Shown here: piece by piece, positions 32,847 to 41,200 of the stretch
Layout of the letters: each line of letters starts with the position of its first letter
Numbering within the stretch: position 1 is the first letter of the stretch
NCBI RefSeq assembly: GCF_022213065.1
Contig: NZ_JAKLJA010000008.1
Span: forward strand, 165,313 to 229,312
Direction of reading: 5' to 3'
Source: Paraburkholderia tagetis
GTDB lineage: Bacteria > Pseudomonadota > Gammaproteobacteria > Burkholderiales > Burkholderiaceae
DNA: 64,000 nucleotides
Program-made: the position numbers and the translations under genes
The notes under the pieces: generated by a model
What the model saw: only the letters and a program-made list of their open reading frames with translations
Database searches by the model: none
What the model was told of the DNA's origin: nothing

Positions 32847-34232
32847 ATGAAGCCTTCCTCAACGCCCGCCGAGCGCGGCACGAACAGTACGAGCAGCACA
32901 AGCAGCGCCGCGCGCGAACCGCATCTCAAGCGCACGCTCGGCCTGCCGTCGGTGCTCCTGTTCGGCCTCGCCTACATGGCGCCGCTGATCGTCTACGGCA
33001 CCTACGGCGTGCTCGCGGGCGCGAGCCAGGACACCGCCGCGCTCGCCTACCTCATTGCGCTGATCGCGATCGTATTCACGGCGCTCAGCTACGGCAAGCT
33101 CGCGCGTCTGTTCCCGGTGGCGGGCTCCGCCTACACCTACACGCGCAAGAGCTTCAACGCGCACATGGGCTTCATGATCGGCTGGGCCACGCTGCTCGAC
33201 TACTTCTTCCTGCCGATGGTGATCTGGCTGATCGGCGCGGCCTATCTGGGCGCGGCGTTCCCGCACGTGCCCGCGTGGATCTGGATCGTCGCGTTCATCG
33301 TGCTCACGAGCGGCCTGAACATGATCGGCATCGAACTGGCCGCACGCTTCAATATCGTGCTGATGATCGTGCAGCTCGGCATTGCCGCGATGTTCGTCGT
33401 GCTGTGTCTGCACTACGCCTCGGCCGCAGCGGGCCCCGGCGGTCTCATCACGGCGCAGCCGTTCTTCCAGCCGCACGTGCCGCTTTCGGCCACGATGGCC
33501 GGCGCCGCCATCGCTGCGTATTCGTATCTCGGCTTCGACGCCGTTTCCACGCTCACCGAAGAAACCATCGAGCCGGAAAAGAACATTCCGCGCGCCATCG
33601 TGCTGATCGCGCTGGTGGGCGGCGCGATCTTCGTGATCGCCGCGTACACGCTGCAACTCGCGCATCCGGGCGCCGTGTTCAAGGACCCGGATTCGGCCGC
33701 ATTCGAAATCGCGCGCAAGGTGGGCGGCGATATCTTCGTGACGATCTTCCTCGCCGGCCTGATCCTCGCGCAGTTCGCCTCCGGCATCTCGGCGCAGGCG
33801 AGCGTGGGGCGTCTGCTCTACGCGATGGGCCGCGACGAAGTGCTGCCCAAGTCGATCTTCGGCTTCATTCACCCGCGCTTTCGCACGCCCACCATCAACA
33901 TCGCGATTGCCGGCGCCATCGGCCTGATCGCGTTGAAGCTCGACGTGGCCACGTCCACTTCGTTCATCAACTTCGGCGCGTTCCTCGCGTTCACCTCGGT
34001 GAACCTGTGCGTGATCCGCCAGTATCTGAGCGGCGCGGCCGGCACGCGCGGCTTCGGCTTCCTTGGCGGCCTCGTGTTCCCGCTCATCGGCGCCGTCACC
34101 GATATCTGGCTGCTGTGCAGCCTCGAGAAAGCCGCGATCGAGCTTGGCGTGATCTGGTTCGTGCTCGGTCTCGCGTATCTCGGCTGGATCACGCGGTGCT
34201 TTCGCCGCGCGCCGCCGGAAATGGCCGTGTAA
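32847..34232 (+). CDS. APC family amino acid/amine permease
   Basis: A 461-residue inner-membrane permease with about twelve hydrophobic segments. It carries the APC-type start LPSVLLFGLAYMAPLIVYGT, the segment AIAAYSYLGFDAVSTLTEET, and the signature region FASGISAQASVGRLLYAMGR. It should import an amino acid or amine by cation symport or exchange. The ATG at 32847 is preferred because CGGAGAC lies upstream and the extra residues of the longer frame are not family-like. The nitrilase-family gene precedes it, and the divergent LuxR-type regulator may control both. Confidence 0.88.
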   Translation: MKPSSTPAERGTNSTSSTSSAAREPHLKRTLGLPSVLLFGLAYMAPLIVYGTYGVLAGASQDTAALAYLIALIAIVFTALSYGKLARLFPVAGSAYTYTRKSFNAHMGFMIGWATLLDYFFLPMVIWLIGAAYLGAAFPHVPAWIWIVAFIVLTSGLNMIGIELAARFNIVLMIVQLGIAAMFVVLCLHYASAAAGPGGLITAQPFFQPHVPLSATMAGAAIAAYSYLGFDAVSTLTEETIEPEKNIPRAIVLIALVGGAIFVIAAYTLQLAHPGAVFKDPDSAAFEIARKVGGDIFVTIFLAGLILAQFASGISAQASVGRLLYAMGRDEVLPKSIFGFIHPRFRTPTINIAIAGAIGLIALKLDVATSTSFINFGAFLAFTSVNLCVIRQYLSGAAGTRGFGFLGGLVFPLIGAVTDIWLLCSLEKAAIELGVIWFVLGLAYLGWITRCFRRAPPEMAV

Positions 34233-34391
34233 TACGTACCGGCACGCGCCGGCACGTACCGGCGAGATTGCGCAATGACGCAATTGCGGGGTCAGGGTGA
34301 AACAAGCGATTCGGTCACGCGAGTCCGAACCGAACTACAATGCATGCCGTCCTCTGCTTTGCCGGCACGCTTGCCGTTATTCGTACGCACC

Positions 34392-35471
34392 ATGCCCCGT
34401 TTTTCAAAAGTTGTCCCGTTCCTGCTGATTCCGCTTGCCGCCGCCCTCAGTGCATGCTCGTCGCCCAAACCGTCGTTTCGGGACGATCAACTGCTGAGCA
34501 ACGCACCGAGCCCGTTCTCGCACGGCTTCAACTACGCCAGCGCGGATGCCTGTGAGGCATCGCGCCGCGCGCTCTTGAGCCAGGGCTACATGACGACGAT
34601 AACGCGCAACGACACCGTCGACGCCACCAAGAACTTCCAGCCGTCCATCGACCAGCACATCGTCGTGGAGGTGCACGTGGTCTGCACGCCCGCCGACGCG
34701 ACGAACACGAGCATGGTGTACGTCAACGCCGTGCAGAACGGCTATGCGCTCAAGAAGAGCGCGACGTCGGCGAGCGTGGGGCTATCGATTCTCGGGTCGA
34801 TCTCGCTGCCGATTCACTCGAACAGCGACGAAATGGTCAAGGTCTCGAGCGCAACGGTCCAGTCGGATGAGTTCTACAAGCGCTTCTTCGATCTCGTGGG
34901 GCGCTATCTGGGCTCGGTCGCGCGCAGCGAGCCCGTGCCGGGCAGCGGCGAAATCAAGACCGCACCGCTGCCGCTGCCGCTCGAGCCGACCGCGGCGATG
35001 GTGAACGCGGCGGCGCCGGGCGCTTCCACGGCGCCAGCAGCGGCGGCGGCGGCTGCGGCGGCGACCGGTGCGGCGGTGCTGCGCACCGGCATTGCGTCGA
35101 CGACGCCTGCGCCGTCCACACCACCCGCGACGCCCGTGCAAAGCGCGCATGCGGCGGCGCCCGCCGCCGCGGCAAGCGGCGTGCGCGCGGTCTTCCCTGC
35201 GTCGCCCGCCTCGGAGGCGACGCTGCTCACGCCGGTATTGCCTGTGGCGGCATCGGCTCCTGCTGCTGCTTCGAGTGCTGCTTCGAGTGCTGCTTCGAGT
35301 GCTGCGCCAACGCCTGCTGCTACGGCAGGCGCCGCGCAATCGACAAAGACCACAGCCTCCCCGGCCCCCGCCAGCGGCGCTCAAAACGCCGCGGCGGCCT
35401 CGTCGGTCACGGCCAGCGCGGCCAATGTCCCTGCTTCAAGTTCGGCACCAGCAGCCACCTCAGCGCCCTGA
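34392..35471 (+). CDS. DUF2242 lipoprotein with Ala/Pro/Ser-rich tail
   Basis: A 359-residue predicted lipoprotein. Residues 1-22 form a signal peptide ending in the lipobox LSAC, so the mature N-terminus is Cys22. The DUF2242 domain follows (PFSHGFNYASADACEASRRA, then LLSQGYMTTITRNDTVDATK) to about residue 190. The remaining 170 residues are almost entirely Ala, Pro, Ser and Thr, with the repeated DNA unit behind SSAASSAASSAA near 35270-35305. The tail may be a periplasmic spacer. Function unknown. An in-frame ATG 48 bp upstream would misplace the lipobox. Confidence 0.8.
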   Translation: MPRFSKVVPFLLIPLAAALSACSSPKPSFRDDQLLSNAPSPFSHGFNYASADACEASRRALLSQGYMTTITRNDTVDATKNFQPSIDQHIVVEVHVVCTPADATNTSMVYVNAVQNGYALKKSATSASVGLSILGSISLPIHSNSDEMVKVSSATVQSDEFYKRFFDLVGRYLGSVARSEPVPGSGEIKTAPLPLPLEPTAAMVNAAAPGASTAPAAAAAAAAATGAAVLRTGIASTTPAPSTPPATPVQSAHAAAPAAAASGVRAVFPASPASEATLLTPVLPVAASAPAAASSAASSAASSAAPTPAATAGAAQSTKTTASPAPASGAQNAAAASSVTASAANVPASSSAPAATSAP

Positions 35472-35569
35472 GCGCCCTTAGCGCCCTGAGCGAAGTGCGT
35501 ATGTGGGCGGCAATACGCACGCCGCCGCCCCAACCCAACCCAACACATCGTGGTAGAGACGCACACAAT

Positions 35570-35593
35570 CCGGACGCCTGTCCCTGCGTCCGG
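35570..35593. repeat. Hairpin between convergent genes
   Basis: CCGGACGC (35570-35577) pairs with GCGTCCGG (35586-35593) around an eight-base loop, between the DUF2242 gene and the convergent LysE gene. There is no T-run, so terminator function is uncertain. Confidence 0.4.
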
Positions 35594-35625
35594 CGCATAG
35601 CGCTCGCGCCTCGCCGCAGCGCTGC

Positions 35626-36258
35626 CTAGCGCAAGCCCGCCATCATCGCGCCCATACCCACGAGCAAACCGCCCATCAGCCGGTTGACCGCGCGCAGCCG
35701 CCGGGGCCGTTGCAGCACGTGGCGCAGGCGATGCGAAAACAGCGCCATCGACGCCACGCCGCCCGCGAACAGCAACGCGAACGTCGCCGCCAGCACGAGG
35801 TACTGCCGGTTCGCGCTCCATGCCGCATCCGCGCTGATGAACTGCGGGAAGAACGACGGAAAAAACAGCAAGGTCTTGGGATTGAGCCCCGAGGTGGCAA
35901 ATCCGCGCCAGAACAGATCGCGCCGGGAAGTGAGCGCCGACTCTTCGGGCTCGGCACCCGCCTCGCCGCCGAGCGTGCGGCTGCGCCACTGCTTGCAGCC
36001 GAGCCAGACGAGGTAAGCCGCGCCCGCCCAGCGCAGCACGGTAAGTGAATGCTCACTTATGAGCAGCAGCGAATTCAGGCACAGCGCCGTGAAACCGAGC
36101 TGCAACAGCACCGCGAGCGTGCCGCCCCAGACGCAGGGCAGCGCGCGGCGCCAGCCGGCGTGCAGCGCGTGGCTCATCGTGAGCACGTTGACGGGACCGG
36201 GGGTATAGACGAGGACCAGCGCGGCGGCAAGAAACGACAAGTACAACTGGAGCGACAT
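35626..36258 (-). CDS. LysE family exporter, divergent from lrp
   Basis: A 210-residue LysE/RhtB exporter: LSFLAAALVLVYTPGPVNVL at the start with the conserved PGPVN, WAGAAYLVWLGCKQWRSR near residue 75, and GFATSGLNPKTLLFFPSFFP near residue 120. It pumps out an amino acid or similar metabolite. It is transcribed divergently from an Lrp/AsnC regulator across 387 bp, the classic arrangement in which an Lrp-type protein activates an exporter when its amino acid builds up. An intrinsic terminator on the same strand lies 69 bp upstream of its start, see separate entry. Confidence 0.88.
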   Translation of the reverse strand: MSLQLYLSFLAAALVLVYTPGPVNVLTMSHALHAGWRRALPCVWGGTLAVLLQLGFTALCLNSLLLISEHSLTVLRWAGAAYLVWLGCKQWRSRTLGGEAGAEPEESALTSRRDLFWRGFATSGLNPKTLLFFPSFFPQFISADAAWSANRQYLVLAATFALLFAGGVASMALFSHRLRHVLQRPRRLRAVNRLMGGLLVGMGAMMAGLR

Positions 36259-36326
36259 TTCTGGAAGTTCTGGCGAAAACGGGTGACGGACGGCGCTTCA
36301 CGATCGAGATCGAAACGGCGAGCAAC

Positions 36327-36351
36327 AAAAAACCGCGCAAAGGCGCGGTTT
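36327..36351 (-). terminator. Intrinsic terminator in the lysE-lrp gap
   Basis: AAACCGCGC (36330-36338) pairs with GCGCGGTTT (36343-36351). On the minus strand it runs into six T residues. It lies upstream of the minus-strand LysE gene, so it would end a short minus-strand transcript starting near lrp, or act as a leader attenuator for the exporter gene. The rest of the 36259-36645 gap shows a TAAAAT hexamer near 36609 that may be the lrp -10 element. Confidence 0.65.
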
Positions 36352-36645
36352 CAAATGCCATCTGCCCGATCGAACGTCGCTGGCCGCGTGATGAACGCGC
36401 GCAACGCCCAATGGCCGCCGCAGGGTGCAACGGAAACCGGCTCTGACGGTCCACCGCGGCTTGTGGCTGCGGCGGCGCACCCCAACGCGGGGAGGTGGCC
36501 GCGTGGGTCGTGCCGGGCAAGAAGGCATGTGGAAAATATACCGGGGACGGGCCAGTATAGGCTTCCTGTTTTCAGGCAAAAGTCCGACATTTGCGGAATC
36601 TTCTTCCGTTAAAATAGCCATTCCCTGTAGAGAATTCCATTCACC

Positions 36646-37128
36646 ATGAGCTCCCGCGAACGCCCGCCCAAAACGCTCGACAACCAGGACCGCAAGATCC
36701 TGCGCGCCCTGCAACAAAACGCCCGTCTTTCCAACGCCGAGCTTGCGGAGCAGGTGGGCATGTCGACCACGGCGTGCTGGAACCGCACGCGCCAGCTCGA
36801 AGCCGATGGCTACATCGACGGCTATGTCGCGCTCGTGAATCAGCGCAAGCTGGGTTTCGCCGATATCGTGATTCTCGAAGTCACGCTCGACCGCCACGAA
36901 GACGACGCGCTCGCACGCTTCGGCGCGGAGCTTGCGGCGTTGCCCGAAGTGCTGGAGGCCTATCTCGTCTCCGGCGAGTACGACTACTGGATCAAGGTAG
37001 CCGTGGATGGCACGGCGGGCTATGAGCGCTTCCTGCGCGAAAAGCTCTATCGCATTTCGAGCATCCGCCACAGCCGCTCGATGTTCGCGTTGCGTTGCAT
37101 GAAGGATGTCGCGTCGATGCAGGTGTAA
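36646..37128 (+). CDS. Lrp/AsnC family transcriptional regulator
   Basis: A 160-residue Lrp-type regulator: N-terminal helix-turn-helix (LDNQDRKILRALQQNARLSN, then AELAEQVGMSTTACWNRTRQ, residues 9-48) and a RAM ligand-binding domain (VLEAYLVSGEYDYWIKVAVD near residue 105). Such proteins sense amino acids as octamers. It is divergent from a LysE exporter and most likely controls it. No strong ribosome-binding site was seen, but the ATG matches the family start. Confidence 0.92.
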   Translation: MSSRERPPKTLDNQDRKILRALQQNARLSNAELAEQVGMSTTACWNRTRQLEADGYIDGYVALVNQRKLGFADIVILEVTLDRHEDDALARFGAELAALPEVLEAYLVSGEYDYWIKVAVDGTAGYERFLREKLYRISSIRHSRSMFALRCMKDVASMQV

Positions 37129-37218
37129 GGCTGGTGTGACTTGGTGTGAGCTTTGCGGGCGCAGCGCAGGATTTGGTTCGGCATCCGTATCAAATCAAGA
37201 TCAGATGTACAGCGCGGC

Positions 37219-37935
37219 TCACACCTCCGGTGAGCGCGCCCCGCTCGCGCGCAGGATCATCTTCACGACTTCCTCGGTCGTGGCCTCGAAGCTCGCGGCG
37301 GATAGTGCACGCTTGCCCGCGAGCGCGCGAATCTGCGCCTCGAAATCGGCGTAATGCTGCGTGGTCGCCCAGATCATGAAGAGCAGCGTTTTCGGGTCCA
37401 GCGGCGCGAGCAGCCCTTCGTCGATCCAGCGCTCGATCAGTTGCACGCGCGACTCCATCCACGGCTTCACGCGCTTCAGAAGAATGTCCTGCATATGCGT
37501 GGCGCCGCTGATGATCTCGTTGGCCCAGACTTTCGAGCCCAGCGGCCGGCGCCGCGAGAGCGCCATCTTCGCGCGCACGTAGCCGCCTATCGCGACGACC
37601 GGGTCGTCGCTCGCGTCGAAGGTGTCGGCGGCGGCGTTCCATTCTTCGAACAAATCGTCGAGCACGCGCCAGTACAGCGCGAGCTTGGTGGGAAAGTAGT
37701 AGTGCAGATTCGCCTTGGGCAAGCCGGCACGCTCGGCAATTAGCGCCGTGCTCGCGCCCTCGAAGCCGCGCTCGGCAAAAACTGCCTCCGCGCATGCCAA
37801 TAAGTGCATTTCGTTCGATGCGCGAATCGACGCCTTGCGGCGCGGTTTGTGCGCTGCATCAGCGCCCTCGCGCGCGCTCGCACTCGTGCGCATGGCAAGG
37901 TTCGCGGCTGGCGTGTTCGGGTCGTCATCGCGCAT
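37219..37935 (-). CDS. TetR family regulator (RutR-like) of pyrimidine degradation
   Basis: A 238-residue TetR regulator. The helix-turn-helix covers about residues 38-85 (LLACAEAVFAERGFEGASTA, then LIAERAGLPKANLHYYFPTK). The C-terminal domain is of the RutR/YcdC type, with RRRPLGSKVWANEIISGATH and LLFMIWATTQHYADFEAQIR. RutR in E. coli senses uracil. The gene is divergent from a pyrimidine-degradation operon with an 18-bp inverted repeat at that operon's promoter, so it is the likely repressor. The ATG at 37935 is used; a TTG 18 bp upstream is possible. The first 35 residues are polar and probably unstructured. Confidence 0.88.
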   Translation of the reverse strand: MRDDDPNTPAANLAMRTSASAREGADAAHKPRRKASIRASNEMHLLACAEAVFAERGFEGASTALIAERAGLPKANLHYYFPTKLALYWRVLDDLFEEWNAAADTFDASDDPVVAIGGYVRAKMALSRRRPLGSKVWANEIISGATHMQDILLKRVKPWMESRVQLIERWIDEGLLAPLDPKTLLFMIWATTQHYADFEAQIRALAGKRALSAASFEATTEEVVKMILRASGARSPEV

Positions 37936-38126
37936 GGCGTTCGGTCCGCTCAAGGATGGAAGGGCGCCGCGCGCATCATTCGCCGCGCAACGCCGGTTTC
38001 ATTGTAGTCACGCCGAAAGCGCATTGTGCGCACGCGCGTGACCCGCCTTCGGGTAAACCTGCGCGCCATGCATGCGCTTTCGCGCAGTGCAACATCGATG
38101 GCACGCTTTTCGCTCGTAACACCGCA

Positions 38127-38172
38127 TTGAATTCCCGAAGTTTATAGCCTACAACCTGTCCAATCGGACAGG
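38127..38172 (+). promoter_or_regulatory. Promoter and TetR-type operator of the pyrimidine operon
   Basis: TTGAAT (38127-38132) and TACAAC (38150-38155) are spaced 17 bp. CCTGTCC (38155-38161) and GGACAGG (38166-38172) form perfect 7-bp arms around AATC, covering the expected transcription start. A bound repressor would block initiation. The rest of the 37936-38311 gap holds no gene. Confidence 0.6.
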
Positions 38173-38311
38173 ATTCGGCAAGCGCGGTTCAACGGCGTCG
38201 ACGCACCGCCCAAGCGCATGCACCATCGCGGCGCAGTGCGCCCCGCAATGTGCCCCGGGACGGCACGAATGCACACGAATTGCACGCTTAAGGACTACGA
38301 GGAGAGCACGC

Positions 38312-39577
38312 ATGAACACAGTAAGCGAAGCCGCGCTGACCACCGCGATTCACGTAAATGGCCAGCGTCTCTGGGACAGCCTCATGGAGATGGCGAAGAT
38401 AGGCGCGACCGCGAAAGGCGGCGTTTGCCGCCTCGCGCTCACCGATCTCGACAGACAGGGCCGCGACCTCATCGTGAAGTGGGCGAAGGAGGCGGGCTGC
38501 ACGGTGAGCGTCGATCAAATGGGCAACGTCTTCATGCGCCGCGCGGGCCGCAACGACGATCTGCCGCCGGTGATGACCGGCTCGCACGCCGACTCGCAGC
38601 CCACGGGCGGCCGCTTCGACGGCATCTACGGTGTGCTCGGCGGGCTCGAAGTGATCCGCTCGCTCAACGACCACGGCATTCAGACCGAGCACCCCATCGA
38701 AACGGTGATCTGGACCAACGAGGAAGGCTCGCGTTTCGCACCGGCCATGGTGGCGTCGGGCGTGTTCGCGGGCGTGTTCACGCTCGATTACGGGCTCTCG
38801 CGCAAGGACGTGGACGGCAAGACCATCGGCGAGGAATTGCAGCGCATCGGCTATGCGGGCGCGCTGCCGTGCGGCGGGCGCAAGATTCACGCGGCGTTCG
38901 AATTGCACATCGAACAGGGGCCGATACTCGAGGCGGAGAACAAGACCATCGGCGTCGTGACCGATGCTCAGGGCCAGCGCTGGTACGAAGTCGTGCTCAC
39001 GGGCCAGGAGGCGCACGCGGGCCCCACGCCCATGCCCCGCCGCCGCGACGCGCTGCTCGGCGCCTCGCGCGTGGTGCAGCTCGTGAACGAAATCGGCCTG
39101 CGCCATGCGCCGCTCGCGTGTGCGACGGTCGGCATGATGCAGGTGCATCCGAACTCGCGCAACGTGATTCCGGGCCGCGTGTTCTTCACCATCGACTTCC
39201 GCCATCCGCAGGACGAAGTGCTCGCAAAGATGGATGTCGAGCTGCGCGAAGGCATCGCGAAGATCGCTGCGCAAGGCAAGCTGGAAACCGAGCTTGAGCA
39301 GATTTTCTATTACGCGCCGGTGCCCTTCGACAAGGCCTGCGTGAAGTCCGTACGCGCGGCGGCGGAACGCTTCGGCTATTCGAACCGCGACATCGTCTCG
39401 GGCGCGGGCCACGACGCGTGCTATCTCGCGACGGTCGCACCCACTTCGATGGTGTTCGTGCCGTGCATCGACGGCATCAGCCATAACGAAATCGAAGACG
39501 CGACGCAGGAATGGATCGAGGCTGGCGCGAACGTGCTGCTGCACGCCATGCTCGAACGCGCGAGCGAACCGGGTTGA
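38312..39577 (+). CDS. Zn-dependent N-carbamoyl-beta-alanine/N-carbamoyl amino acid amidohydrolase
   Basis: A 421-residue member of the M20-type hydantoinase/carbamoylase amidase family. Metal ligands are visible in MTGSHADSQPTGGRFDG (His and Asp near residues 90-100), TNEEGSRFAPAM (Glu pair near 135), HIEQGPILE (near 200) and CYLATVAPTSM with the late His in GISHNEIED. The dimer contact GQEAHAGPTPMPRRRDALLG is typical. In this operon it should hydrolyse N-carbamoyl-beta-alanine (or the aminoisobutyrate analogue) to the amino acid, CO2 and ammonia, the last step of reductive pyrimidine breakdown. GAGGAGAGC precedes the ATG. Confidence 0.88.
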   Translation: MNTVSEAALTTAIHVNGQRLWDSLMEMAKIGATAKGGVCRLALTDLDRQGRDLIVKWAKEAGCTVSVDQMGNVFMRRAGRNDDLPPVMTGSHADSQPTGGRFDGIYGVLGGLEVIRSLNDHGIQTEHPIETVIWTNEEGSRFAPAMVASGVFAGVFTLDYGLSRKDVDGKTIGEELQRIGYAGALPCGGRKIHAAFELHIEQGPILEAENKTIGVVTDAQGQRWYEVVLTGQEAHAGPTPMPRRRDALLGASRVVQLVNEIGLRHAPLACATVGMMQVHPNSRNVIPGRVFFTIDFRHPQDEVLAKMDVELREGIAKIAAQGKLETELEQIFYYAPVPFDKACVKSVRAAAERFGYSNRDIVSGAGHDACYLATVAPTSMVFVPCIDGISHNEIEDATQEWIEAGANVLLHAMLERASEPG

Positions 39578-39702
39578 TCCTGCACGATTCGACATGAGCG
39601 GTCTCAGCGCCGCATAGCAATTCCAGTGCTTCCCCACCTTCCGGCTGCCGCGTGATGCGCGCAGCCGGCGGACCCGTGTTTTGCCTCGCAAGGAGCATCC
39701 GG

Positions 39703-41148
39703 ATGTCCCACTCGAACTCGCGTGCCACCGCTTCTGCCACCGCTTCTGCCGCCGCTTCTGCCACCACGCCTGCAACGCAAGGCATCGCCGCAGGGCGCCT
39801 CAGCGCTGAAGAACTCGGCTGCAATTTCGCCGATGTCGCCCCGCCCCTCTCCGCCGATGCCGCCGTGGTCGCCGCCGACCGCTGCCACTACTGCTACGAC
39901 GCGCCGTGCGTCGCCGCCTGCCCCACCGGCATCGATATCCCGAGCTTCATCCGCAAGATCGGCAACGGCAATCTCAAGGGCGCGGCGCGTGACATCCTGA
40001 GCGCCAACCCGCTAGGCGGCATATGCTCGCGCGTGTGCCCCACCGAGATTCTGTGCGAAGGCGCCTGCGTGCGAAATCATCAGGATGGCGAACCAGTCAG
40101 GATCGGTGCGCTGCAACGCCATGCCACCGACTTCCAGATGGTGCGCGAAGCCGAGGGCGCAGCGCCGCTCTTCAAACGCACGAGCGAGACCGGGCGGCGC
40201 GTGGCTGTGGTCGGCGCCGGTCCTGCCGGCCTCGCCTGCGCGCATACGCTCGCGCTGGCCGGGCACACCGTGACGGTGTTCGACGCGCGCGAAAAACCCG
40301 GCGGGCTCAACGAATATGGCATCGCGGCGTACAAGACCGTCGACGGCTTCGCCCAGCGCGAGGTCGAGTGGCTGCTCTCCATCGGCGGAATCACGATCGA
40401 GCAAGGCAAGCGGCTCGGGCGCGATCTCACGCTCGAGACGCTGCGCGAAACGTTCGACGCAGTGTTCATCGGCGTGGGGCTGGGCGGCACGCAGGCGCTT
40501 CGCATCGAAGGCGATGCGCTGAATGGCGCGCGCGACGCCGTCGAATTCATCGCTCAACTGCGCGAGGCGCAGGACCTCGCGACGTTGCCCGTGGGCCGCC
40601 GTGTCGTAGTGATCGGCGGCGGCAACACCGCCATCGACGCCGCCGTGCAAAGCCGCAAGTTGGGCGCGGAGCACGTCACGCTCGCCTACCGGCGCGGCAG
40701 CGCGCAGATGAGCGCCACGTGGGCCGAGCAGGAATTCGCACGCACCCAGGGCGTGACGATCGTCGAGTGGATGAAGCCGTTGCGGATTTTAGGCGCGGAT
40801 GGGGGCGCGGGTCGCGTCGCGGCCGTCGAATTCGAGCGCACGGCGCTCGATGCGAACGGCGTGCTCCAGGGCACCGGCGCGATCGAGCGCATCGAGGCCG
40901 ACATGGTGCTCAAGGCGATTGGCCAGAAGCTGCTGCCAGCGGGTCTCGAAGCACTGCAATTGACCGAAGGCGGTGTGCGCATCGCCGTGGACGCCGATGG
41001 CGCGACTTCGCTCGCAGGCGTCTGGGCGGGCGGCGATTGCGCAGGGCACGGCGCAACCGATCTCACCGTGCAGGCGGTGCAGGACGGCAAGCTCGCCGCG
41101 CGCGCGATCGACTGCTACCTCGCCGCGCAGGCGACGAAAGCGGCATGA
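39703..41148 (+). CDS. preT: Dihydropyrimidine dehydrogenase subunit PreT
   Basis: A 481-residue FAD- and FeS-containing electron-transfer subunit. An alanine/threonine-rich N-terminus is followed by cysteine clusters CHYCYDAPCVAACPTGIDIP (near residues 66-85) and GGICSRVCPTEILCEGACVR. The FAD motif is VAVVGAGPAGLACAHTLALA near residue 168 and the NAD(P)H motif VVVIGGGNTAIDAAV near residue 303. It takes electrons from NAD(P)H for PreA to reduce uracil or thymine. AAGGAG precedes the ATG at 39703. It lies between the amidohydrolase and preA; the gap to preA is 52 bp. Confidence 0.9.
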   Translation: MSHSNSRATASATASAAASATTPATQGIAAGRLSAEELGCNFADVAPPLSADAAVVAADRCHYCYDAPCVAACPTGIDIPSFIRKIGNGNLKGAARDILSANPLGGICSRVCPTEILCEGACVRNHQDGEPVRIGALQRHATDFQMVREAEGAAPLFKRTSETGRRVAVVGAGPAGLACAHTLALAGHTVTVFDAREKPGGLNEYGIAAYKTVDGFAQREVEWLLSIGGITIEQGKRLGRDLTLETLRETFDAVFIGVGLGGTQALRIEGDALNGARDAVEFIAQLREAQDLATLPVGRRVVVIGGGNTAIDAAVQSRKLGAEHVTLAYRRGSAQMSATWAEQEFARTQGVTIVEWMKPLRILGADGGAGRVAAVEFERTALDANGVLQGTGAIERIEADMVLKAIGQKLLPAGLEALQLTEGGVRIAVDADGATSLAGVWAGGDCAGHGATDLTVQAVQDGKLAARAIDCYLAAQATKAA

Positions 41149-41200
41149 GCAGCATAAGCGGCATAAGCGCTAACTTCGAATCGACACAAGGAGCCCCATC

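Noticed and set aside
36298..37071. 257-codon minus-strand frame opposite lrp
   Set aside because: Arg/Ala/His-rich antisense frame; the Lrp gene on the plus strand is unambiguous.
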